Of a stretch of 29,342 nt of DNA, positions 8,713-17,584 are shown one piece after another. Source of the stretch: Pseudomonadota bacterium (GTDB lineage: Bacteria; Pseudomonadota; Gammaproteobacteria; Enterobacterales; Enterobacteriaceae); the NCBI GenBank assembly GCA_023454395.1, contig JAEYFY010000189.1, positions 1-29,342 of the forward strand, written 5' to 3'. The first letter of the stretch is position 1. Each line of letters starts with the position of its first letter. Below the pieces are notes generated by a model. That model made no database searches and had not been told where the DNA came from. It was given only the letters and a program-made list of their open reading frames with translations. The position numbers and the translations under genes are program-made.

Positions 8713-9053
8713 GCCAATGGATAGCGGTTTGCCAATTAGATGACATTACGCCAGGAACAGGTGTTTGTGCGCTGGTGGAACAAGATCATGTTGCCATATT
8801 TCGCCCTTATTCTGATGCACGTTTATATGCGTTAAGCAATATAGATCCCTTTGCACATTCTAGTGTTCTGTCTCGAGGGCTGATCGCTGAACATGAAAAT
8901 GAGTTGTATATCGTCAGCCCATTAAAAAAACAGCATTTTCGTTTAACAGACGGTTTTTGCCTTGAGGATGAGAATTTCTCGATCACTCATTTTGATGTCA
9001 AGGTTGAAGGAAATACTGTCAGTGTACGCAGCCGTAATAAATCATCTCAATAA
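8709..9053 (+). CDS. nirD: Nitrite reductase (NADH) small subunit
   Basis: NirD is the 114-residue partner of NirB (108 in E. coli). It has a Rieske-like fold without the metal ligands: the usual CxH and CxxH pairs are missing, and the positions hold NIDPFAHSS, as in other NirD proteins. Its start overlaps the nirB stop (ATGA), a layout expected for subunits made in equal amounts. The next gene is cysG; the nitrite channel gene nirC, which lies between nirD and cysG in E. coli, is not here. Confidence 0.93.
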   Translation: MSQWIAVCQLDDITPGTGVCALVEQDHVAIFRPYSDARLYALSNIDPFAHSSVLSRGLIAEHENELYIVSPLKKQHFRLTDGFCLEDENFSITHFDVKVEGNTVSVRSRNKSSQ

Positions 9054-9067
9054 ATAGGGGAATGAAT

Positions 9068-10450
9068 ATGGATTACTTTCCAATATTCTGTCAGCTCAAA
9101 GATAAACCTTGTTTATTAGTAGGAGGCGGTGAGATTGCTGAACGTAAAGCCCGATTGCTTATGGAGGCAGGCGCGATTATTTCTGTTATCGCACCTTCGT
9201 TTACAGGGCAATTTATGCAGTGGCATTCTGAGCAAAAACTAAACTGCATCATGGGTGTATTTACTGCGGATCATCTATCGGGTAAATGGCTTGTTATTGC
9301 TGCAACAGATAATGAGCAAGTGAATCAACAGGTTTTTCAATCCGCGACAGAGAAACAGATATTTTGTAATGTCGTTGATTCACCAGAGCAAGCCAGCTTT
9401 ATTATGCCTTCTGTTATCGATCGTTCTCCTATTGTAGTGGCGATTTCATCGGGCGGAAAAGCGCCTGTGCTAGCGCGTATTTTGCGAGAAAAAATTGAAC
9501 AACTGCTCCCTAATTATCTTGGGGCGCTGGCACAACTCGCTGGAACGTTACGTGAGCAAATAAAACAGCGTTTTTCATCGATGAGTGCCAGACGTTATTT
9601 TTGGGAGCAATTTTTCGAGGATAAATCACTACAAGCTGAAATAGAAGCGCAAAGAGACGACGGTATTAAGCAACGCATTAGCGCTCTGTTATCTGAAAAT
9701 CAGCAACCTAAAGGCAGTGTTGTTTTAGTCGGAGCAGGGCCAGGTGATGCTGGGCTAATGACCATTAAAGGTTTACAGCAGTGCCAGCAAGCTGATGTGG
9801 TGGTTTATGATAGATTAGTGTCTGATGAGGTCATGGCATTAGTTCGCAGAGACGCACAACGTATTTATGTTGGTAAGCAAGCGGGTTTTCACTGTGTTCC
9901 TCAAGATGAAATCAATCAAATTTTAATCAAAGAAGCCGCAGCAGGAAAACGCGTGGTGAGATTAAAAGGAGGCGATCCCTTTATTTTTGGCCGAGGCAGT
10001 GAAGAGCTAGAAGCCTTGATTGAACATCATATTCCATTTTCTGTGATCCCCGGAATTACGGCGGCATCAGGTTGTACCACTTATGCGGGGATCCCTTTAA
10101 CGCATCGAGATTATGCGCAAAGTGTCCGTTTTATTACGGGACATGGCAAAGGGTTAAACGAAGCCCAGTGGCAATGTATTGCGCAAAAGAATCAGACCTT
10201 GGTGTTTTATATGGGATTAAGTAAAGCGCCGTATATTCAGCAAATGTTACTTAGCCAAAACATGTGCGCGACTATGCCCGTTGCCATTATTGAAAAGGGG
10301 ACGTTAACAACACAAAAAGTGATTGTTGGTCAATTACGCCAACTGGCAGAAATGGCAGAAACAATGGAAAGCCCTGCACTGATTATTGTGGGAGAGGTTG
10401 TCAAACTGAATGATAAGCTACAATGGTTTCAATCAAAATCAGCTAAATAG
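9068..10450 (+). CDS. cysG: Siroheme synthase, trifunctional
   Basis: CysG makes siroheme, the cofactor of NirB and of sulfite reductase, from uroporphyrinogen III. The N-terminal part (about 1-150; [11 protein letters not shown]) is the NAD-dependent dehydrogenase/ferrochelatase, followed by a dimerisation segment. The C-terminal part (from about 215; [31 protein letters not shown]) is the methyltransferase. An in-frame ATG at 9062 lies only one base after AGGGG (9056-9060); the ATG at 9068 has a 7-nt spacing and gives the [10 protein letters not shown] start that matches E. coli (MDHLPIFCQL). I therefore call 460 residues. Placement after nirBD ties cofactor supply to anaerobic induction. 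Confidence 0.95.
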   Translation: MDYFPIFCQLKDKPCLLVGGGEIAERKARLLMEAGAIISVIAPSFTGQFMQWHSEQKLNCIMGVFTADHLSGKWLVIAATDNEQVNQQVFQSATEKQIFCNVVDSPEQASFIMPSVIDRSPIVVAISSGGKAPVLARILREKIEQLLPNYLGALAQLAGTLREQIKQRFSSMSARRYFWEQFFEDKSLQAEIEAQRDDGIKQRISALLSENQQPKGSVVLVGAGPGDAGLMTIKGLQQCQQADVVVYDRLVSDEVMALVRRDAQRIYVGKQAGFHCVPQDEINQILIKEAAAGKRVVRLKGGDPFIFGRGSEELEALIEHHIPFSVIPGITAASGCTTYAGIPLTHRDYAQSVRFITGHGKGLNEAQWQCIAQKNQTLVFYMGLSKAPYIQQMLLSQNMCATMPVAIIEKGTLTTQKVIVGQLRQLAEMAETMESPALIIVGEVVKLNDKLQWFQSKSAK

Positions 10451-10487
10451 CTGAAAAGAATTGATGATATCATCTTAAAATTAAACA

Positions 10488-10527
10488 CCTCTTTAATATT
10501 CTATATGTATATTAAAGAGGTTTTTTT
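10488..10527 (+). terminator. Rho-independent terminator of nirBD-cysG
   Basis: CCTCTTTAATAT (10488-10499) pairs over 12 bp with ATATTAAAGAGG (10509-10520), loop 9 nt, followed directly by seven T residues (10521-10527). It lies 38 bp after the cysG stop. Confidence 0.9.
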
Positions 10528-11113
10528 ATCTAACATTTTATCTAACACATAGAAATATAAATAAAAAATTGTTTAATAACATTTCAATTAAACATGTAGA
10601 TTAAAATTTAAAAACAAATAATAAAGTTGAATATTTAATAATCTATAAATATTTTTAGCCCAGAATTGTTATTCACTCTAAAGATGAATTTATTGTTATT
10701 TTTAATTAATTTCAAAAAGAAATTTTTTACAAATAAAGCATCATAAAGTTCTGCAAGTCGGATAAAATCCATCCTAAATATATTAATTTTGTGAGCTAAG
10801 TAGGTTTTCTATCTATAAAACTTGCATGATGTTAATTTAATGTTTATTTGTTGTTTTGCTTCTCTTGATATGTATTTTTTATTTTCTCAGGATAGAACTC
10901 TAGGTGGCTCAATAAAGTTAAGTGATAAGAATACCGCATTAATTGACAAAATTTACGATAAGTGTAAAAAAGAAGAGTATTGGTATCATTTTTATCTCGT
11001 TAATATTTTTAAACGTTTGAGAGCCACAAATATTACAATCAAAATTTAACAACGATACATATCGTTAATTGAACGACCCCGCTATAAATTATTGTTTATT
11101 AGGAGAGGTACCC
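10528..11113. other. Intergenic region upstream of oppA1
   Basis: About 590 bp of very AT-rich DNA with no gene I can support. A 75-codon open frame (10822-11049) starts with TTG, lacks a ribosome binding site and resembles nothing I know, so I leave it out. A TTGACA at 10943-10948 has a weak -10 (TAAAAA, 10965-10970) at 16 bp and may be an oppA1 promoter. A dyad AACGATA-CA-TATCGTT (11051-11066) lies about 50 bp before the start codon and could be an operator or a leader hairpin. AGGAGAGG at 11101-11108 is the oppA1 ribosome binding site. Confidence 0.5.
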
Positions 11114-12751
11114 ATGAAAAATAAAGTTACGTTAAAAACAGTGTTTCCACTCAGTATTATGTCACTTGTATTAACCTCCTTTTTTTCTCATGCCGTCACT
11201 CTTCCTGAAGGGGCTATTCTGGCCCAAAAACAGAATATCGTGATTAATAACGGTACTGAAGTTTCATCACTTGATCCGCACAAAGTAGAAGGCGCACCAG
11301 AAACAAATATTATTTTAAATTTATTAGAGGGCCTGACCTATGTGGGGCCTAATGGTGAAAGCATGCCCGGCGTTGCACAACGCTGGGAAACTGATGATAA
11401 CAAGGTGTGGAGATTCTATTTGCGAGAAGACGCAAAGTGGAGTGATGGCACACCCGTTACAGCCGAAGACTTTGTTTATAGTTGGCGTCGAGTCGTCGAT
11501 CCTAAAACAGGCTCGCCTTATGCCAGTTATCTTGAATATGCTTATGTTGAAAATGTTGCAGATATTCTTAGCGGTAAAAAACCCCCCGAAACGTTAGGTG
11601 TAAAAGCGATAGACGCGCACACTTTGCAAGTCAATTTAACCAAGCCAATTCCTTATTTAGTCGATATGGTCAGTCACACTCCGTTAAAGCCAGTTAAAAA
11701 AGAGATTGTTGAAAAATATGGCGTGAATTGGACTCGTCCTGAAAATTTTGTCGGTAATGGCGCTTATGTTATTGAAAATTGGGTCGTGAATGAAAAGGTG
11801 ACTTTAAAACGAAATCCACTTTATTGGGATAATAAAAACACCATTATTGAGCAAGCCACATTTTTACCAATTAGTTCAGAAACCAGTGATATAAATCGCT
11901 ATCGTAGCGGTGAAATAGATATCACTAATAGCGCTATTCCGCCTGTTCTGTATAAAAAAATGAAACAAGAGCAGCCAGAGAATTTACATGTCACACCGTA
12001 TTTATGTACTTTCTATTATGAATTAAATAATAAAAAAGCCCCTTTTGATGATCCTCGTGTTCGAGAAGCTGTGAAACTAACGCTTGATAGAGAAGTTATT
12101 GCTGAAAAAATAATGGGGCAAGGGCAAATACCCGCTTATTCTTTTACTCCGTCTTTTATTGGCAACGGTAATTTTAAGCCACCAAAATGGGCTTATTGGA
12201 CACAACAGCAACGTAATGAAAGGGCGCGTGAATTATTAAAAGAAGCGGGGTTTGATAGCCAAAATCCTCTGACTTTTACTTTGCTCTACAATACCTCAGA
12301 TCAAAATAAACAGCAGGCAATAGCGGCCGCATCAATGTGGAAAAAAAGCATTGGTGCAAATGTGACGTTGCAAAACCAAGAATGGAAAACGGCATTAGAA
12401 AGCCGTAACCAAGGAAATTACCAAGTTGCAAGAGCAACGTGGTGCGCAGATTACAATGAACCTACCTCGTTTTTAAATTCGTTTCTTTCTACAAGTAGTC
12501 TCAATACCGTTTTTTATGAAAATAATGACTACGACGATGCATTAAATAATGCCTCAATGGCCGTTGATAAAGTGGCTCGCCATCAACTCTATCAGCGTGC
12601 TGAAGCCTTGCTAGACAAGGATTCAGCGATAGTGCCTGTCTATTATCGTGTCAGTGTTAGATTAGTTAGTCCAAAAGTGGGCGGATTTATGGGCAAAGAC
12701 CCCTTTGATTATACGGACTTAAAGCGCTATTTTATAAAGGCAGATAACTAA
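11114..12751 (+). CDS. oppA: Oligopeptide-binding protein OppA, first copy
   Basis: Periplasmic peptide-binding protein of 545 residues, a paralogue of the next gene with the same length and collinear sequence. The signal peptide ends near FFSHA (about residue 29). The start is the ATG at 11114, directly after AGGAGAGG and with a signal peptide beginning at once; a frame extending upstream to 11069 would bury that signal. It keeps the OppA disulfide pair (LCTFYYE and C444 of WCADYNEP) and the Asp (D446) that holds the peptide amino group. The E. coli murein-peptide binder MppA lacks these cysteines, so this is OppA rather than MppA. It must use the OppBCDF proteins encoded downstream; its peptide range may differ from copy 2. 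Confidence 0.92.
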   Translation: MKNKVTLKTVFPLSIMSLVLTSFFSHAVTLPEGAILAQKQNIVINNGTEVSSLDPHKVEGAPETNIILNLLEGLTYVGPNGESMPGVAQRWETDDNKVWRFYLREDAKWSDGTPVTAEDFVYSWRRVVDPKTGSPYASYLEYAYVENVADILSGKKPPETLGVKAIDAHTLQVNLTKPIPYLVDMVSHTPLKPVKKEIVEKYGVNWTRPENFVGNGAYVIENWVVNEKVTLKRNPLYWDNKNTIIEQATFLPISSETSDINRYRSGEIDITNSAIPPVLYKKMKQEQPENLHVTPYLCTFYYELNNKKAPFDDPRVREAVKLTLDREVIAEKIMGQGQIPAYSFTPSFIGNGNFKPPKWAYWTQQQRNERARELLKEAGFDSQNPLTFTLLYNTSDQNKQQAIAAASMWKKSIGANVTLQNQEWKTALESRNQGNYQVARATWCADYNEPTSFLNSFLSTSSLNTVFYENNDYDDALNNASMAVDKVARHQLYQRAEALLDKDSAIVPVYYRVSVRLVSPKVGGFMGKDPFDYTDLKRYFIKADN

Positions 12752-13022
12752 AACTGGTAAATTATCGAAATTCTATAGTTATGTGCGATTTAAATTATTA
12801 AAAGTGACTTAAAAAGTAGTTAACCAATAAAAAGCTACACAAAAAAGCTAACGGCATAAAAAAATTATAATGCTATCAGGCAATTAAGCACTGATAACAA
12901 ATAAACAAGATTGATTTATTTTTTGTAAAAACAATAAGTTGTGTAAACCGTTCTAAAACACAACTGAACATCACAGAATGGTTGTCTAACAACCAGCTTA
13001 CTAACTGGGAGTATTTTATAAG
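12752..13022 (+). promoter_or_regulatory. oppA2 promoter and structured leader with GcvB-like target
   Basis: TATAAT at 12866-12871 is the best -10; its -35 is weak. The leader holds AAACACAAC (12956-12964) and AACATCAC (12967-12974), complementary to GUUGUGUUU and GUGAUGUU of the R1 seed of E. coli GcvB as I recall it, in the right antiparallel order. GTTGTGT (12938-12944) can instead pair with ACACAAC (12958-12964) and hide the first part. A small hairpin GGTTGT-CTA-ACAACC follows (12980-12994). The ribosome binding site GGGAG (13007-13011) stands a rather long 11 nt before the ATG. A direct repeat AAAAAGCTA, period 13 bp, lies at 12829-12850. Confidence 0.55.
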
Positions 13023-14660
13023 ATGAGTAATTTAACTAAAAAGAGTGCGTTGGCGATTGCAATAAGCGCAATCTTTGGATTGTCAGCACTAACAGCTAAT
13101 GCTGCTGTTGTTCCAGACGGGGTAAAATTAGCTGAAAAACAAGAGCTTGTCCGTAATAATGGTTCTGAGCCACAATCACTTGATCCGCATAAAATCGAAG
13201 GTGTACCTGAATCTGCATTAGCGCGTGATCTTTTCGAAGGCGTGACTATTGTTGGTCCAGATGGTGAAATTTTACCTGGCTCTGCAACTAGCTGGGAAAA
13301 TAAAGATTTTACTGTTTGGACATTCAAAATTCGTGAAGGCGCTAAATGGTCAAATGGTGACCCTGTTACAGCACAAGATTTCGTTTATAGCTGGCAACGT
13401 TTAGCGGACCCTAATACTGCATCTCCTTATGAAAGCTATCTGCAATATGCACATATTGTAAATATTGACGATATTATTGCAGGTAAGAAAAAAGCCACAG
13501 AATTAGGTGTTAAGGCATTAGATAACAACATATTAGAAATCACTTTATCCGAAGCAGTGCCTTATTTACCAAAATTATTAGCTCACTCCTCCATGTCACC
13601 TGTTAACCAAAAAGTAATTGAAAAATTTGGTGAAAAATGGACACAACCTGCTAACTTCGTCGGTAACGGCGCTTATAATTTAAAAGACTGGACAGTCAAC
13701 GAACGTATTGTTTTAGAACGTAGCCCAACGTATTGGGATAACAAAAGTACTGTTATTGATAAAGTCACCTTCTTACCTATCTCATCAGAAGTCACTGACG
13801 TAAACCGCTATCGTGCGGGTGAAATTGATATGACATATAGCAATTTACCGATCGAACTTTTCCAAAAACTGAAAAAAGAGATCCCAGATGAATTGCGTAT
13901 AAGCCCATATTTATGTACTTATTATTATGAAATTAATAATGAGAAAGCACCGTTTAACGATCCTCGTGTTCGTGAAGCGCTGAAACTGTCAATGGACAGA
14001 GATATCATCACTTATAAAGTAAAAAACCAAGGTGATATTCCCGCTTACGGCTTTACTCCTCCATTTACAGATGGAATTAAAGAGAGCAAACCAGAATGGT
14101 TTGCGACTTGGACACAAGAACAGCGCAATGAGAAAGCACGTCAATTGTTAGAAGAGGCGGGCTATAACAAAGCAAACCCACTGAAATTTAAACTGCTGTA
14201 CAATACTTCTGATCTTCATAAAAAAGTGGCAATTGCTGCTTCTTCAATTTGGAAGAAAAACCTAGGTGCCGATGTTTCTCTTGAAAACCAAGAGTGGAAA
14301 ACGTTCTTAGATACACGTCACCAAGGAACTTATGATGTTGCGCGTGCGGGTTGGTGTGCAGATTATAACGAACCTTCTTCATTCCTGAACATGATGCTGT
14401 CTTACAGCAGTAATAATACTGTTCACTATAAAAACACAGAGTTTGACGCATTGATCAAAGAATCTTTACGTGTGAAATCTGATGACGAACGTGCCGCTAT
14501 TTATCAAAAAGCTGAAGGCGTATTAGATAAAGATTCGGCCATTGTTCCACTTTACTACTATGTAAACACCCGTTTAGTTAAACCTTATGTGGGTGGTTAT
14601 TCAGGTAAAGATCCATTAGATAATTTACATACTAAAGACTTGTACATTATTGCTAAGTAA
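13023..14660 (+). CDS. oppA: Oligopeptide-binding protein OppA, second copy
   Basis: Periplasmic binding protein of 545 residues that delivers short peptides to OppBCDF. The signal peptide is residues 1-27 (cleavage after LTANA). The E. coli OppA pattern runs throughout: ELVRNNGSEPQSLDPHK, LCTYYYE, ASSIWKKNLGADV and WCADYNEP, with C445 of the disulfide and D447, which corresponds to about residue 420 of the mature protein. Codon choice is more biased than in copy 1, suggesting high expression. It is next to oppB, separated only by an attenuator-like hairpin, so it is probably the main binding protein of the system. Confidence 0.95.
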   Translation: MSNLTKKSALAIAISAIFGLSALTANAAVVPDGVKLAEKQELVRNNGSEPQSLDPHKIEGVPESALARDLFEGVTIVGPDGEILPGSATSWENKDFTVWTFKIREGAKWSNGDPVTAQDFVYSWQRLADPNTASPYESYLQYAHIVNIDDIIAGKKKATELGVKALDNNILEITLSEAVPYLPKLLAHSSMSPVNQKVIEKFGEKWTQPANFVGNGAYNLKDWTVNERIVLERSPTYWDNKSTVIDKVTFLPISSEVTDVNRYRAGEIDMTYSNLPIELFQKLKKEIPDELRISPYLCTYYYEINNEKAPFNDPRVREALKLSMDRDIITYKVKNQGDIPAYGFTPPFTDGIKESKPEWFATWTQEQRNEKARQLLEEAGYNKANPLKFKLLYNTSDLHKKVAIAASSIWKKNLGADVSLENQEWKTFLDTRHQGTYDVARAGWCADYNEPSSFLNMMLSYSSNNTVHYKNTEFDALIKESLRVKSDDERAAIYQKAEGVLDKDSAIVPLYYYVNTRLVKPYVGGYSGKDPLDNLHTKDLYIIAK

Positions 14661-14667
14661 TCGGGCG

Positions 14668-14700
14668 AGACCTTGTCTTTTTTAAGGCAAGGTCTTTTTA
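14668..14700 (+). terminator. Attenuator-like terminator between oppA2 and oppB
   Basis: AGACCTTGTCTT (14668-14679) pairs with AAGGCAAGGTCT (14684-14695) over 12 bp including one G-U, with a 4-nt loop, followed by TTTTTA. It lies eight bases after the oppA2 stop and 40 bp before oppB. Partial read-through would give much oppA and less oppBCDF. Confidence 0.85.
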
Positions 14701-14739
14701 TCGTCACGCCTGAATAGGTTTGTGTTATAGGAACGGGCA

Positions 14740-15660
14740 ATGCTCAAATTTATTTTTCGTCGCTTTTTAGAAGCGATACCGACTCTATTTATTCTAATAA
14801 CGATTTCGTTTTTTATGATGCGTTTAGCACCTGGTAGCCCTTTTACAGGGGAAAGGAAACTTCCACCAGAGGTTATGGCAAATATTGAAGCGAAATATCA
14901 CTTAAACGATCCCATTTATAAACAATACTTCGATTATTTAATTCAATTATCGAAAGGGGATTTAGGACCTTCTTTTAAATATAAAGACTACAGTGTAAAC
15001 ACCTTAGTCGGTAAAGCATTCCCTGTTTCAGCTAAATTAGGGTTGTCGGCATTTATTTTTGCCGTGATTTTAGGTGTGGGGGCAGGCGTGATAGCCGCAC
15101 TGAATCAAAATACCAAATGGGATTATACCGTCATGACCTTTGCCATGACGGGCGTTGTAATACCGAGTTTCGTTGTCGCACCACTGCTGGTACTTATTTT
15201 TGCTATTACCTTAAGGTGGTTACCGGCAGGGGGCTGGAATGGTGGTGCAGTGCAATATATGTTGTTACCAATGATTGCACTGTCGCTTTCTTATATTGCC
15301 AGTATCTCGCGTATTACCCGTAGTTCTATGATTGAAGTATTACACTCAAACTTTATCAGAACGGCAAAAGCGAAAGGCTTGCCGATGAAAAGAATTGTAC
15401 TGCGTCATGCTTTAAAACCTGCGCTACTACCTGTTATTTCTTATATGGGACCTGCATTCGTCGGTATTATTACTGGCTCCATGGTTATTGAAACCATTTT
15501 TGGATTGCCGGGTATCGGACAATTATTCGTTAATGGTGCTTTAAACCGAGATTACTCATTGGTATTAAGTTTAACCATTATCGTCGGTGCATTAACGATT
15601 TTCTTTAATGCGATTGTCGATATCTTATATGCCGTTATTGACCCGAAAATTCGTTATTAA
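14740..15660 (+). CDS. oppB: Oligopeptide ABC importer permease OppB
   Basis: Inner-membrane permease of 306 residues, the length of E. coli OppB. It starts MLKFIFRRFLEAIPTLF, has six membrane segments and a periplasmic loop after the first (LAPGSPFTGERKLP). The EAA loop for contact with OppD/OppF is FIRTAKAKGLPMKR with HALKPALLP after it. With OppC it forms the channel for peptides delivered by OppA. The ATG at 14740 is preceded only by a weak GGAACGGG at 14731-14738. The next gene, oppC, begins 18 bp after the stop. Confidence 0.95.
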   Translation: MLKFIFRRFLEAIPTLFILITISFFMMRLAPGSPFTGERKLPPEVMANIEAKYHLNDPIYKQYFDYLIQLSKGDLGPSFKYKDYSVNTLVGKAFPVSAKLGLSAFIFAVILGVGAGVIAALNQNTKWDYTVMTFAMTGVVIPSFVVAPLLVLIFAITLRWLPAGGWNGGAVQYMLLPMIALSLSYIASISRITRSSMIEVLHSNFIRTAKAKGLPMKRIVLRHALKPALLPVISYMGPAFVGIITGSMVIETIFGLPGIGQLFVNGALNRDYSLVLSLTIIVGALTIFFNAIVDILYAVIDPKIRY

Positions 15661-15678
15661 TAGATACTGGAGCGCGTT

Positions 15679-16587
15679 ATGTTATCACTGAAGGAAAACA
15701 GCGAAGCTCTGGGGAATTTCTCGGAGCAGCTAGATATTGAAGGCCGTAGTTTATGGCAAGACGCTCGTCGTCGTTTTATGCACAATAAAGCGGCCATCAC
15801 GAGCCTTGTATTACTTTTCTTTATTTTATTATTTGTTATTTTTGCCCCAATGTTATCGCCTTTTGTTTATGACGATACCGACTGGGAAATGATGTCAATG
15901 GCACCTGATTTTGCCTCTTCTCACTATTTTGGTACAGACTCCTCTGGGCGTGACTTATTAGTCCGTGTTGCGATTGGTGGACGTATTTCATTAATGGTCG
16001 GTATTGCGGCTGCCTTTGTTGCTGTTATTGTTGGTACGCTGTATGGCGCAATGGCGGGCTATATTGGTGGACGTGTTGACTCTGTGATGATGCGTTTACT
16101 AGAAATCTTAAACTCATTTCCATTTATGTTCTTTGTTATCTTATTGGTGACATTCTTTGGTCAAAATATCTTACTGATTTTCGTTGCGATCGGGATGGTA
16201 TCTTGGCTCGATATGGCGCGTATTGTAAGAGGACAAACCTTAAGTCTAAAACGTAAAGAGTTTATTGAAGCTGCATTAGTTTGTGGTGTGTCATCACGCA
16301 ATATCGTGTTAAGACATATCGTACCTAACGTACTGGGTGTCGTTGTGGTTTATGCCTCTTTATTAGTCCCTAGTATGATTTTATTTGAATCCTTCTTAAG
16401 CTTCTTAGGTTTAGGAACGCAAGAGCCATTAAGTAGTTGGGGAGCGCTATTAAGTGATGGTGCAAACTCAATGGAAGTTTCTCCTTGGTTGTTACTTTTC
16501 CCGGCTTCGTTCTTAGTTGTCACACTGTTTTGCTTTAACTTTATCGGTGACGGCTTACGTGACGCATTAGACCCGAAAGATCGTTAA
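15679..16587 (+). CDS. oppC: Oligopeptide ABC importer permease OppC
   Basis: Inner-membrane permease of 302 residues (E. coli OppC 302). A cytoplasmic N-terminal stretch with EGRSLWQDARRRF is followed by the first membrane segment (about 38-58), the family motif FGTDSSGRDLL, and five further membrane segments. The EAA loop is FIEAALVCGVSSRN with HIVPNVLG after it. It lies 18 bp after oppB and 10 bp before oppD, with AAGGAG at 16586-16591 as the ribosome binding site for the latter. Confidence 0.95.
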   Translation: MLSLKENSEALGNFSEQLDIEGRSLWQDARRRFMHNKAAITSLVLLFFILLFVIFAPMLSPFVYDDTDWEMMSMAPDFASSHYFGTDSSGRDLLVRVAIGGRISLMVGIAAAFVAVIVGTLYGAMAGYIGGRVDSVMMRLLEILNSFPFMFFVILLVTFFGQNILLIFVAIGMVSWLDMARIVRGQTLSLKRKEFIEAALVCGVSSRNIVLRHIVPNVLGVVVVYASLLVPSMILFESFLSFLGLGTQEPLSSWGALLSDGANSMEVSPWLLLFPASFLVVTLFCFNFIGDGLRDALDPKDR

Positions 16588-16597
16588 GGAGAACAAA

Positions 16598-17584
16598 ATG
16601 ACAAATACAACAAACAAGTCGTTATTAAGTGTTAAAGATCTCTGTGTGACTTTCGGTACACCGGATGGTGATGTAACCGCAGTTAATAAACTCAACTTTG
16701 AATTAGCCGCTGGTGAAACTCTAGGGATCGTCGGTGAGTCTGGCTCCGGTAAATCCCAAACGGCATTCGCATTAATGGGATTATTAGCGAAGAATGGTCG
16801 CACAGCGGGTAGTGCAAACTTTAGTGGTCGTGAGATCTTAAATCTTCGCCAAAGCGAATTAAATAAAATGCGTGCTGAAGAAATATCTATGATATTTCAA
16901 GATCCAATGACTTCATTAAATCCGTATATGAAAGTCGGTGCGCAGCTTATTGAAGTATTAATGTTGCATAAAGGCATGAGCAAAAATGATGCTTATGCGG
17001 AATCAGTACGCATGTTAGATGCGGTAAAAATGCCAGAAGCCCATAAACGAATGAGTATGTATCCTCATGAGTTTTCAGGCGGCATGCGCCAACGTGTAAT
17101 GATTGCTATGGCATTGCTTTGTAAACCAAAACTTTTAATTGCTGATGAACCGACAACCGCACTTGATGTGACAGTTCAAGCACAAATCATGACTTTACTC
17201 AATGAGCTTAAGAATGATTTAAACACCGCAATTATTATGATCACCCATGACTTGGGGGTTGTTGCGGGTATTTGCGATAAAGTATTGGTAATGTACGCAG
17301 GGCGTACCATGGAGTACGGTAAAGCGCGTGATATCTTCTATCAACCATCACATCCATATTCTATCGGATTATTACAGGCTGTCCCTCGCTTAGACGGTGA
17401 AGACGAACGACTAGCAACCATTCCGGGAAATCCGCCTAATTTATTACGTTTACCAAAAGGCTGCCCATTCCAACCTCGTTGCCAGTATGCAACAGAGCAA
17501 TGCTTAACGAGTGAACCTCAATTGGAGCAATTTGCACAAGGGCGATTACGTGCCTGTTTTAAAGCGGTGGAGGAATTGGTATGA
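16598..17584 (+). CDS. oppD: Oligopeptide ABC importer ATPase OppD
   Basis: Cytoplasmic ATPase of 328 residues (E. coli 337). Walker A GESGSGKS (46-53), Q-loop in IFQDPM, signature FSGGM (159-163), Walker B LIADEPT (180-186) and H-loop H217 are intact. The C-terminal oligopeptide-transporter tail carries four cysteines, C289, C295, C302 and C320, the pattern that binds a [4Fe-4S] cluster in characterised members of the family. It overlaps oppF by four bases (ATGA). With OppF it forms the asymmetric ATPase pair. Confidence 0.95.
   Translation: MTNTTNKSLLSVKDLCVTFGTPDGDVTAVNKLNFELAAGETLGIVGESGSGKSQTAFALMGLLAKNGRTAGSANFSGREILNLRQSELNKMRAEEISMIFQDPMTSLNPYMKVGAQLIEVLMLHKGMSKNDAYAESVRMLDAVKMPEAHKRMSMYPHEFSGGMRQRVMIAMALLCKPKLLIADEPTTALDVTVQAQIMTLLNELKNDLNTAIIMITHDLGVVAGICDKVLVMYAGRTMEYGKARDIFYQPSHPYSIGLLQAVPRLDGEDERLATIPGNPPNLLRLPKGCPFQPRCQYATEQCLTSEPQLEQFAQGRLRACFKAVEELV

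Noticed and set aside
10822..11049. A 75-codon open frame with a TTG start upstream of oppA1
   Set aside because: No ribosome binding site, no recognisable domain, and it lies where the oppA1 promoter and leader are expected.
11069..11113. N-terminal extension of oppA1 from an upstream ATG
   Set aside because: It would place 15 residues before a normal signal peptide, while AGGAGAGG stands directly before the ATG at 11114.
11114..12751. Calling the first OppA copy MppA
   Set aside because: It keeps both OppA disulfide cysteines and the WCADYNEP motif, which MppA lacks.
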